A stretch of 64,000 bases of DNA. It comes from Craspedostauros australis. Its lineage: Eukaryota; Bacillariophyta; Bacillariophyceae; Mastogloiales; Achnanthaceae. The stretch lies in contig JAMXDE010000009.1 of the NCBI GenBank assembly GCA_026770025.1, positions 62,001 through 126,000 on the forward strand, in the 5' to 3' direction. The notes under the pieces are model-generated. The model ran no database searches. It saw only the letters and a list, made by a program, of their open reading frames with translations, and was not told the DNA's origin. The position numbers were made by a program, and so were the translations under genes. Below are positions 32,700 to 41,764 of the stretch, one piece after another; the stretch's first letter is position 1, and the number at the start of each line of letters is the position of its first letter.

Positions 32700-33900
32700 G
32701 TGATGTCAGCAGGTGGATGATTGCCCGATGACGACATGTCGATGTCAAATGCCATATTGTTGAGATGGCTTGGTATTTTGAGCATCATGACATGCCATAT
32801 GGACACAGACGGCGACCCACTGCAGCCAATGCCACAGGGTGCATGCTGGCACTCTCGTGCAGCGTCAGCGGAAGCATAATGACATCATTCATGTGGCCGA
32901 TTGGCTTCTTGAGGTCCAACAGTGGCTGTGGATCAGGCGTTATCACAGTATCTGCTGCAAGCCTGCCTGCAGCAAATACATTGCAACTGCATTGGATAAG
33001 TTGGAACAACAACAGGGATCAATACACAACCAACATGGTCCCACGCAGAACAAGAATCATCTGGAAACGGATGACTCCAAACTACTAACACCTGACTAAC
33101 AACACCAGTTCCAGCAGTTCATCGGGATGATGAACTGAGTTGTTCAACTTGGACGTTTTGATTTTGCATTTGCAACCTCTTCACTTTCACGTTTCGCTGC
33201 ATCATCTCGCAAAGGACGCCTTGAGAGAGCCATCAAAGTATGGGGATATCTGGAGCACAAGTCCACATTGCAAACACAGATTGACTCTTGCCCGATGATA
33301 TTTGACAACTTCAATGCAACACCATCCAATCCAGAAATTGCTTCGCAGATGAAGGAGGAATACCCGGAAGCATCAGAGGAAATCGACAACAGATCACCAA
33401 AGATGATCTACCTACAACTGCCAATGTATGCATATGTCAATGGCGATCATGCACACAATTGAGTCACATGAAGATCCAATGCTGGCATCATTCTATGCCT
33501 TGGAAGAACACCAGTATACTTCTCAAGCAAGAGGCAATCATCAGCTGCAACTTCAACATACAGTGCCGAATTCAATGTCATGGGATCCGTGGCAGAAGAG
33601 ACCATTGTGCTACAATGTGCACTCCAATTGCTGAGGGTGCAAGTCAAGTTGCCAGTAATTGCATCATGTGACAACAATGCTGCGATCTTGAACACGACGA
33701 TCACAGAGAGCCTGCTACAAAAGAAGCATGCAGCGATATCATTTCGCAAAGTCCGCGAATCTGTGTGAGCCGGTATGCAAGTGCCAGTATATGATCCACC
33801 AGCACAAAAATTTGCGGGTATGCTCACAAAAGCACTGGCGAGACCAGCACTCGCCACTTTCATCACTGCTCTGTTCGACGGGAGTCATCCTCAAGATGAA
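32700..33900 (+). mobile_element. Broken Ty1/copia fossil, 3' pol part
   Basis: Plus-strand translations resemble the late reverse-transcriptase and RNase H part of a copia pol gene. An FIGMM-type block with RFDFAFATSSLSRF lies near 33.1-33.2 kb. RNase H-like segments (ASCDNNAAIL, KKHAAISFRKVRES) and a C-terminal LTKAL piece lie near 33.6-33.87 kb. It is broken and truncated at its 5' side, points opposite to the other copia fossil, and differs from it in sequence, so it is probably a separate insertion of a different subfamily. Age: old. Confidence 0.72.
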
Positions 33901-34694
33901 GGGGCGTGCCAGCTTTCACTGTAAACTATACCACTTACAAATCGAATTGGTGTGCGCTTGGGCACTTTGTTTGGCTGGCTTTCTGCGTTGGCGACTTTGC
34001 TTGTTGTGCAAAACTCCTCTGTCGGCCACCGTGATCACCCGACCGGACTGAAAAAACACCCGAAGCAAAAACGACTCTTTCGCACCAACAACAGTAAAAA
34101 GCGCAAAGTATATGTCTGTCCGTCAACACGACCACCAGCAATCGCGAAGGTTCAGGTAGCGACGGCTCGGATGTGTGATAAAAACATCCAGTACGAAATC
34201 TACGGGCGATGGTGATGGTTCTCGCCAAAACGAGCATGCCCGCTTGCACAACACAACTCCGCGATGTGCCGAACGAGAACAACAAAAACATGGCCCAAAT
34301 TGGGTGGAAATGTTGGGTGGACCCTCAACACGAAGTCTTGCTGCAACCCGTTTTTGTTGAACCGGCATTGACGGAAGATTGACGGTTCTCGTCAAAAAGT
34401 CGGACCGACGGAGCATTGCTACAACACGGCGCACTGCGAGAGCCTCGGAAGGACGGACCAACTCGCCACAAAATGTCTCCCCCCGCGACTCGTTGGTTTG
34501 TGACTGAATGGGCTCATAACCGTAGATTGAATGCTTCATCCTATCCGTACTATTCTTTATCGCTTGGCTCCGTTGCGCCATTTGCTGGATTCGACCCGAA
34601 ATGAAGGCACATTGATGACAGCCTCAAGACAAAGAATGAAAGCAGCCTCTGCTCTGGTGCCAAGTCGAAAAGAGGATAGCGAGCACTGGCGTCA
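33901..34694. other. Flank of the fossil zone, no gene seen
   Basis: About 800 bases. Short frames only; a similar phrase (GGTTCTCGYCAAAA) occurs at about 34217 and 34383. No long terminal repeat is evident. Confidence 0.4.
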
Positions 34695-35579
34695 TTAGAT
34701 CGGCGGAGGCCGGCGCATCAAGGTACAGGGGAAGTTGAGACCGCCAACAGGGATGTTCTTGCGTTCTTCGACTTCGAATCCAAGCGACTGGTAGAAGCCT
34801 TCCGCCGAGATGGTCGAGAAGACTTCCAGCGTGGTGTCCGCTCCGCACTGCTCGATGATGTCGTTCTGACATCTGCTCCAAATGGCGCTCGCGACACCCA
34901 TGCGTGTTGCGGATGGGGAGGTTGCAAAGTGCCTCAGGTGCGGTGGCGGAAGGGCGGGAGGACCTTCCGGAGAGCTGTTGTTGGCACCGCTGCTGACTGG
35001 TTTGCTTGGATTCGGATTGGTCTTCGTCCATCCACCACAGCCGACCAACTGGTTGGTTTGCGGATGCTGAGCGACGTACCATGTTCCACAAGTCAGAAGC
35101 TCTGGACGAGGTTTGGAGATCATGGGAACCGCCTTCTCCAAGAAGTCATCGTTGTAATCCGCGGCCAAGAGCTTGGAATAGGACTCGAGCATGAGCTTGC
35201 TGAGCTCCTCATCGTCTTCGATGGTTGACGGACGGATGATCCATTCGATGCGTTGCTTGGTTTCCTGGGCCTTGTCTTGCCCGTGCGTCTTGGCCGGGAC
35301 TCCCTCGTTGGATCCCGACATCCTGAGGCCCCGATGCTGCGTTCGCAGACTTCGTGAGTTGATCAGGCCGTTGGCTTGATTGATGCAGTGGCCGAAACTG
35401 AGACCGTGACTGGAGATGAGACTGAAGCTGTGGCCGAGACGGATGTTGAAGAAAGTTGCGACAAGAGCGGTCCCGATAATGATCCGACTGCTGCAATTGC
35501 CAATCCGCTTCATAGCAGATGCCAGAGCTTGGCGGCAGGCGAGACGATGAACCTTCAACGCTTGCGAGTACGGAGCCAA
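34695..35579 (-). CDS. GNAT-family N-acetyltransferase, probably organelle-targeted
   Basis: A frame of 294 residues. The N-terminal 60 hold basic residues, then a hydrophobic stretch (RIIIGTALVATFF) and SFSLISSHG, which may be a signal plus transit peptide; Met23 (35513) is a good alternative start. From about 112 it matches the GNAT fold: IEWIIRPSTIEDDEELSKLM (strand 1, helix 1), TWYVAQHPQTNQLVGCGGW (strands 2-4), LRHFATSPSATRMGVASAIW (motif A, acetyl-CoA pyrophosphate loop, Gly228) and STISAEGFYQSLGFEV (motif B). The first position of the R/Q-x-x-G-x-G/A loop is Thr225 rather than Arg/Gln. GNAT enzymes transfer acetyl from acetyl-CoA to amines; the substrate is not predictable. A Pro-rich loop (190-213) is inserted before motif A. 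Confidence 0.82.
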   Translation of the reverse strand: MAPYSQALKVHRLACRQALASAMKRIGNCSSRIIIGTALVATFFNIRLGHSFSLISSHGLSFGHCINQANGLINSRSLRTQHRGLRMSGSNEGVPAKTHGQDKAQETKQRIEWIIRPSTIEDDEELSKLMLESYSKLLAADYNDDFLEKAVPMISKPRPELLTCGTWYVAQHPQTNQLVGCGGWTKTNPNPSKPVSSGANNSSPEGPPALPPPHLRHFATSPSATRMGVASAIWSRCQNDIIEQCGADTTLEVFSTISAEGFYQSLGFEVEERKNIPVGGLNFPCTLMRRPPPI

Positions 35580-36405
35580 GTCTGCAGTAGAACCCTTCCT
35601 GCAATGTTCTGTCTTCGATCACTTGTGAGCACGTCAAAGATCGGGAACGTAGAGTCAGTTTGAACTGTGCGATGGAGCAATCTGCCCTCCCATTTCAGTA
35701 TCATACGCTGGTTCACATGATGTCGCCAGTGGTGGAGGTATTCAACGATGGTGTCGGCATCAGCACCGACATCACCAACATGCCTGTGTTGTTCGGAGTT
35801 CCAGTTCGTTCTTTTTGTGTGACCCAAACGTGCGTTCGGGTTTGGCGCCAACCAACTCGCATCTCAGTCGATTGAGTCAATCAATTCTGTTCGTTTTGTG
35901 GTCACACGAATCGGTGGCAGAGGTTCGGTTTAGAAGTTCGGTTCGCTTTCAGAGGCGGCAAAACGACTTCTTTGTCGGGACTTTCTCGGTGCTTCTCTCT
36001 TTGTCAACAGGCAGACTAAACGGGGCCTACGGTTTAATAGGTATTATACATAAATATTCAATTGTGTCCTGTAAATCAGATTGTTCGATTTGGTTTCTGT
36101 TCGATATCAGAGGAATATGTTCGTCTATGTAACTTGAGGAATATCTATTAATAAATATAGTTGTGCTATATGTTCAGAATGCTGCAAAGGAAGCTAGATA
36201 TGCATCAATGTGTTTCACTCCGTCGACAACACAAGGACGAGGCACCGGAGGCGAACTCCTCAACAGGACTAATGCGTACTCCGTAGAGATCAATGCTGTT
36301 CGTTGGACAACACCGAACTACTATCTGCAGAAATTCGACAGAAGAGCAGATCCAGGCGTGACATGCTTGTTCTCCATCAAAATGATGGGAGAGTACCAAT
36401 ACAAT
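35580..36405. other. Intergenic interval, no gene seen
   Basis: Upstream of the GNAT gene and downstream of the duplicated unit. AT-rich around 36040-36170. No convincing frame. Confidence 0.45.
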
Positions 36406-36432
36406 GTATAACAGTCTCATACTTTGATTTAC

Positions 36433-37518
36433 TCACAAGTCGTCACATGATCGATGGTCCAAGTAGTCATTGATGACACCCTCGAGTAGTTGCTGGTCTT
36501 CCAAAGGCAACCCAGCCGCCAGCCGGATCTTTCGCATTCGTAACTTCTTTGTGTGCAAATGCAGAGAGCAGCTTTTTACATTCGAGTGTTTGCCGTGATG
36601 CAGCGTAAGACTTGCTCGGACCAGCTGGTTGGTGCTGCCTTCCATGAAGCTAATCCTCTTGCCGAAATACTTCCGTGTCAAAGACCACGTGTGCTTACCG
36701 ATCGTGATGTGGGTCGATACGAAGGGATTGACAAACATGAATTGGCCCATGAAGCCGCTATACACCGCTAGAACGAGGGGACGCGAAATCGGTCCCACCA
36801 CAGCAAACCGCCCCGCGTGCAAGTATACACCAATCAGCATCGAACGCACTACCTTTCCTCTTGGCGGAATGTCCAGTACCAGCGTCCCAGCGTTTGTGAA
36901 ACGAATGTCCGAGATGGATCTGGTCATTTTGACACGTTCGATGGTCGACCCGTGAGTCTCTGGAGTTTGTGGATGCACCGTCTCGGCGTGCGGTACGTAC
37001 GGTGCAGCATCATCGTCTGATTCTCCCTTAGGCTTCAACAGCCCCCATCCTGCAAGTTCATCACGAACCGCGGGATCGGGAGACATCGGATGAAGATCTT
37101 CCCGCGAGAATAACGGAGCCGGAGAATACGTGGAGGCAAAAGGCTCGCTCCGAAGATGGTCTCGTCTTTCTTCCTGCGTGGGAAGTTGCCATGAAGGCTG
37201 GATGTCACCAAAAGTGCTGCTGCTCTCGTCATCGTAGTCACAGTCGATAGCGTTGTTGATGTTGTGAATTTCATCAACAGTGATACTGTTGTCCTCACCA
37301 GAGCGTTCACCAAAGAAATCGTAAGCCGCCATTTCATCCTTCTCTCTTTTGAGAGCGAAACGGGAGCTGTTGCCGCCGCCACTGCGACGCACACGATCGA
37401 GACGATGCCATGTCACCCGCTGTCGCCCAAATCTGTCACGGAGAGGTGACAGAGGCGAGAAGGCCACGGTGGAATGCAGCACAGCGGCGGTCGAAGTCAG
37501 CACAACTGTGACTCTCAT
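36433..37518 (-). CDS. Plastid-targeted protein of unknown family, copy A
   Basis: 361 residues from MRVTVVLTSTAAVLHSTVAF. That start gives a short signal peptide ending at the TVA/FSPLSP junction, the Phe-first cleavage motif of secondary plastid import. The frame stays open 54 codons further upstream (to 37680), and that extension is also open in copy B. The conserved C-terminal region is about 165 residues: a strand-rich block (SISDIRFTNAGTLVLDIPPR), two hydrophobic segments (SMLIGVYLHAGRFAVVGPIS, LVLAVYSGFMGQFMFVNPF) and a basic end (KKLRMRKIRLAAGLPLED). No family is recognised. The middle of the protein (roughly residues 70-175) differs completely from the paralogue. Confidence 0.72.
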   Translation of the reverse strand: MRVTVVLTSTAAVLHSTVAFSPLSPLRDRFGRQRVTWHRLDRVRRSGGGNSSRFALKREKDEMAAYDFFGERSGEDNSITVDEIHNINNAIDCDYDDESSSTFGDIQPSWQLPTQEERRDHLRSEPFASTYSPAPLFSREDLHPMSPDPAVRDELAGWGLLKPKGESDDDAAPYVPHAETVHPQTPETHGSTIERVKMTRSISDIRFTNAGTLVLDIPPRGKVVRSMLIGVYLHAGRFAVVGPISRPLVLAVYSGFMGQFMFVNPFVSTHITIGKHTWSLTRKYFGKRISFMEGSTNQLVRASLTLHHGKHSNVKSCSLHLHTKKLRMRKIRLAAGLPLEDQQLLEGVINDYLDHRSCDDL

Positions 37519-37972
37519 CTTGATCGTTCCTTTTGGCAGTTTCGCACGAGCTCTCTCTCTCTCTCTCTGCCCGAATACAGCTGATTGCAACTGACTATGA
37601 CCACACAGCCTCCTTCGGTACAACCACACCCGTGAAATGACAACACAGAATGCAAGAACACAGCCAACAAAGCCACACAAAGAGGCTTCTTGACCCCTGG
37701 AGCACGGGAAAATCCCAGTTGAGGTCGTATCGATGCGATCGGTTCATTTCGGAACTTCCACGACACAAACCGAAAAGGCGAAGACAGAATTCGCACGAAA
37801 TCGTATCTTGGACAAATCGGACTACTCCAAATTCATTTTTCCTCCTTTTGCATCGTTAGCTGTTGCTGCGAATGATGTGGAGGAAGGAGATTGTATGAGG
37901 GGTGCTTGTCATCGCTGGTACTAATTGGACCGAACTTCGCCTCCCGCCTCCATTTACCATGATGATGATGCT

Positions 37973-38325
37973 TCACGACGGCGCAATGCACAGAGTTGTG
38001 GAAGTCTGGCTGGCATTGTATGTTGCGCTTGGAATCTCGCCTGCGTAGCCAGTTCCCAGAAGCAGCTGCTGCGCCATCATGAGTATGTCGGGACATTGCG
38101 AAAAGCTCCCCATTGCTCTCTTCGCAGTGATGTGGAGACCACAGTTGACTGCATGGTTGCGGACCTTCCAGTAATCGATCTTAATATCACCATTCTGATT
38201 CTGACCTGGCGCAGTCTCTCGCAAGATGTCGAAGAGGATGCCCAAGCCATGGTGGTGGATGTCCAGGCATTCGGGGAAGTTGTGCAACAACCGGCAGATC
38301 ATGCCGACGCCACCAAGCTGAATCT
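37973..38325 (-). pseudogene. Duplicated 3' end of the ARM-like gene (fragment)
   Basis: Encodes only the last about 115 residues of the protein encoded at 41765-43288, near-identical from MICR(L/S)LHNFPECLD to the C-terminal CIAPS. The rest of the gene is missing; upstream sequence is replaced at the duplication boundary by unrelated sequence. With no promoter or N-terminus it is most likely a non-functional by-product of the segmental duplication. Confidence 0.85.
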
Positions 38326-38335
38326 ACTAGGTGCA

Positions 38336-39965
38336 AAATTGCCTGTTTGAGTTTCTCCGTCGCCATCCAGAAGTAGCTCTCAAAGGAAGAAAGCCCCATC
38401 TTGATCTTGCTTTTGTGTGTGAGTAGGTGAGTCATGGTGGTGAAAGCAGGCCTTCCCACTGGGTTGTTGGTCGTAGATAAGTACATGTTGAATAATTGTT
38501 TGATGGTTGTGCTTCCACAATCGAACACCAGAATATTTTCAAATTTGACACCACCATACTGTACTGTGTGACTCAAACCTGCCTTGTATGTTGCAGTGGT
38601 CATGAGGAAAGATGTCACACCAGACAGGTCACAGGCAGGCACACAATACTGGAGAACTCTTGGCAAGATGATCTTGCCATGGCTGAACATGTCAAAGGCA
38701 TGCTGTAAGGTCATTAGTTGACTCCGGGTCATATTAGCGCGTGCGGGCTTGACATGAATACGTTGTTCCTCTGGAAGAGTCTCCACATGGCAAGACAGGA
38801 TTGCGGAGCTGTTAGTGAATGACGCAGACGCAGCAAGCACAGCTCTGGATGCGTTAGCCACTGTCTTTTCTCCCCTCACACATAGGGTGTATAGATTTGG
38901 ACTGAGTGTAGTTGGTGGAAGGTCCACGCAAGTGCGGAAAAACGCCACCACCTGTTGCATCTGGCGAGTTGGCAATTCCTCGTGAGGGAGCAAGACACCC
39001 CAGAGTGCAGTTGCAACAGTAACCCACACACGTGTTACATTCCACTATGTGCGCCTGTCGCACTGGTCGCCAAGCACGAATCCCATGGCAGGCATGGAAT
39101 TAAACATGGTCACGTTGAAGTGATCCGTGAGATCCTCCATCATGCGGATCACAGCACCACATCTCCAGCTTCCCTCCTTGGTTGTATCACACCCAAACTT
39201 GCTGTCCCTCCTGTCCCTGCCAGCGCGCATCTGTTCCTCCTTGTCGTCCATGTAGGTGCTGTCACTGTCATTGGAGGGATCCGTGTATCCCCTAGCAACA
39301 ACAGTGTTGCAACGCCAGGGAAGTCTCGCTGGTGGGGTTGGCTCCACAGGTGGTGCAATGTCAGGTGCAGCAGGCCAGGGTGGCACATTCACGGCAACAC
39401 TCACCAACTCACCATCACTGATGCCTCGTCCTTCCGAGCGCACCCTGACATTGGAGTTTTTGTAGGCGCCTCCGTTGTTGTCGAGGACGTGAACGTACAC
39501 ATGCAGCTCGCAAGTGTGCGCATGCGTACTGTTCTGGATGAGGCTGCCGTCCGCTGCAAGCATCAGCTTCACATCGATCACTTGCATGATGGTGCTTGGC
39601 TTCCCCAATGCAGCAGACAGCTTGTCAGGCAACAGCTGTTCAGCAGCAGGCAGCAAGTTCCTCTTCAAATCAAAGGGAGGAGCAGGCGCATGGAGAGTAG
39701 AACACGGTTTCTTATGGGGGAGGGGCTGGCATCCTTGGAGAGGGCCTTGGCAGCAGCAAAGGTAAACATGATGTGGTTGTTGGTGTAGAGTAGTGTTGTT
39801 TGCAAGTTGGATGTGATGAACTGCTCTGGTCTGAGACAGGGTGAGGAAGGAGACGATGCGATGAACAGTGAACCATTCAGGACAACAAACATCAACTACT
39901 ACTGCTACCACTATACTACTAGGGCGAGCACAAGCATGGAACACAACAGCGAGTGCGTATGGCAT
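38336..39965 (-). pseudogene. Unrecognised interrupted open frame between the duplicates
   Basis: Most of this 1.6-kb stretch is open in one minus-strand frame, with at least one interruption, giving two pieces of about 306 and about 230 residues. Composition is protein-like: Cys/Trp/Asp-containing segments such as RRDSKFGCDTTKEGSWRC, HFNVTMFNSMPAMGF and LVFDCGSTTIKQLFNMYL. Part of the first about 60 residues is probably not coding. I do not recognise a family. The position exactly between two duplicated blocks and the decayed state suggest a mobile-element remnant, but no terminal repeats are seen. A decayed host gene is the alternative. Confidence 0.45.
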
Positions 39966-40264
39966 TGGCGAGGAAAGTTGTGAAATGGAGCGAAAGTGTG
40001 GCGATGATGTGTGAATTTGTGACAGGATGTCGATGATGTTGGATGTGTGATGTGTTGTGTGTGACGTGTTCCGACGATTTGTGTGTTGTTGTTACGCACA
40101 AAATGTGAGATCGTGTGGCACATGCTAACGTGTAATTAACGCGTACCAAACGACCGACGCCTTCGGAAGCAAGTCCGTGACTGAGTACCATAGGATAAAT
40201 AATCCGGAACATCATAAAACTTTCTGAGAAACAGCAACTATAACAGTCTCGTACTTTGATCTAC

Positions 40265-41272
40265 TCACAAGTCGTCACATGATCGATGGTCCAAGTAGTC
40301 ATTGATGATACCCTCGAGTAGTTGCTGCTCTTCCAAAGGCAATCCAGCTGCCAGCCGGATCTTTCGCATTCGTAGGTTCTTTGTGTATAAGTGCAGATGG
40401 CCTTCCACATCACCTGAGAACATCGGGGACGTTGTCTCAAGACTTGCTCGGACCAACTGGTCGGTGCTGCTTTCTGTGAAGCTAACCGTATTCCCGGAAT
40501 ACTTCCGTGCCAAAGACCACGTGTGCTGACCGATCGTGATGTGGGTCGATACGAAGGGATTCACAACCATGAATTTGGCCATGAGACCACCGCATATCGT
40601 AGGAAGGAGGTAACGCGGAAGCGACCCCACCACAAAAATCCCCGCCATGCTCAAGCTTCCACCAATCATCACCGAACGCACTGTCATTCCTCTTGGCGGA
40701 ATGTCCAGCACCAGCGTCCCAGCGTTTGTGAAACGAATGTCCGAGATGGATCTGGTCATTTTGACACGTTCGATGATCGCCGCGATGCGCGGTGGGAACA
40801 ATGGATCATTGTCATCAACGTCGTCATCAACATCGTCACCAACACCGTTATCAACATCATCATCAACGCCGTTACCAACATCGTTACCAACGTATACGCT
40901 GTCGTGGTTGTTGCCGACGTCGACTTTGACCTTGTTGAAGACGTCGCGGATGTCATCAAAGACGTCGCGGGTGCCCATGATAACGGCGTTGCAGGCGCAG
41001 AGGGAGAAGAGGATGCATACGAAGACAGCGGCAGCCAGGAACTCGGGGACGTCTTCAAAAGTGAGCCTGTCGTATTCCCCGGGACCTTCATCATTGTCTT
41101 CTTCGAGAGCGAAACGGGAGCCGCCGCCACCACCACTGCAGCGTGCACGATCGAGACGATGCCATGTCACTCGCTGTTGCCGAAATCCGTCATGGAGAGG
41201 CAACAGAGGCGAGAACGCCACAGTGGAATGCAGCACAGCGGCGATCGAAGTCAGCACAACTGTGACTCTCAT
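40265..41272 (-). CDS. Plastid-targeted protein of unknown family, copy B
   Basis: 335 residues from MRVTVVLTSIAAVLHSTVAF, with the same signal/transit junction (TVA/FSPLLP) as copy A. The C-terminal 165 residues align closely with copy A (MTRSISDIRFTNAGTLVLD ... YLDHRSCDDL). The middle differs: here it has a hydrophobic segment (AAAVFVCILFSLCACNAVIM) and a repeated Val/Asp/Asn/Gly stretch (VGDDVDDDVDDN) encoded by GTCATCAACATCGTC-type triplet repeats. The upstream in-frame extension reaches 41473 and is 13 codons longer than in copy A. No family is recognised. Plastid location is inferred from the targeting signal. Confidence 0.72.
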   Translation of the reverse strand: MRVTVVLTSIAAVLHSTVAFSPLLPLHDGFRQQRVTWHRLDRARCSGGGGGSRFALEEDNDEGPGEYDRLTFEDVPEFLAAAVFVCILFSLCACNAVIMGTRDVFDDIRDVFNKVKVDVGNNHDSVYVGNDVGNGVDDDVDNGVGDDVDDDVDDNDPLFPPRIAAIIERVKMTRSISDIRFTNAGTLVLDIPPRGMTVRSVMIGGSLSMAGIFVVGSLPRYLLPTICGGLMAKFMVVNPFVSTHITIGQHTWSLARKYSGNTVSFTESSTDQLVRASLETTSPMFSGDVEGHLHLYTKNLRMRKIRLAAGLPLEEQQLLEGIINDYLDHRSCDDL

Positions 41273-41303
41273 CTTGATCGTTCCTTTTGGCAGTTTCGCG
41301 CGT

Positions 41304-41362
41304 GCTCTCTCTCTCTCTCTCCGTTGATGGAAGCCACGTCCCTTCCTCTCTCTCTCTCTCTC
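41304..41362. repeat. Paired (CT)n runs upstream of copy B gene
   Basis: Two CT runs (41304-41321 and 41346-41362) separated by 24 bp. Copy A has only one run (37551-37568). The size difference is 39 bp, a multiple of three. Confidence 0.85.
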
Positions 41363-41764
41363 GCCGAATGCGGCTGATGGCAGCTGACTATGACCACACA
41401 GCCTCCTTCGATACAACCACACCCGTGAAATGACAACACAGAATGCAAGAACACAACCAACAAAGCCACACAAAGAGGCTTCTTGACCCCTGGGGCACGG
41501 GAAAACCCCAGTTGAGGTCGTATCGATGCGATCAGTTCATTTTGGAATTTCCACGATGCGAACCAAAAAGGCGAAGACAGAATTCGCACGAAATCGTATC
41601 TTGGACAAATCGGACTACTCCAAATTCAGTTTTCCTCCTTTTGCATCGTTAGCTGTTGCTGCGAATGATGTGGAGGAAGGAGATTGTATGAGGGGTGCTT
41701 GTCATCGCTGGTACCAATTGGACCGAGCTTCGCCTCCCCCTCCATTTACCATGATGATGATGCT

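Larger units (their letters stand above)
36406..38325. repeat. Segmental duplication, copy A
   Basis: Closely matches 40239-42111 in the same order and strand. It starts with TATAACAGTCT and ends at GACGCCACCAAGCTG. It includes the plastid-protein gene A, its upstream region and the last about 350 bp of the ARM-like gene. Similarity is high at both ends and lost in the middle of the gene (about 36950-37400). Confidence 0.9.

Noticed and set aside
39890-39930. A-box-like TAGTATAGTGGTAGCA on the minus strand
   Set aside because: No B box or cloverleaf follows it.
38326-40238. Terminal inverted repeats around the unrecognised frame (GTTTCTC / GAGAAAC)
   Set aside because: Only seven bases match and they are not at equal distance from the edges; expected by chance.
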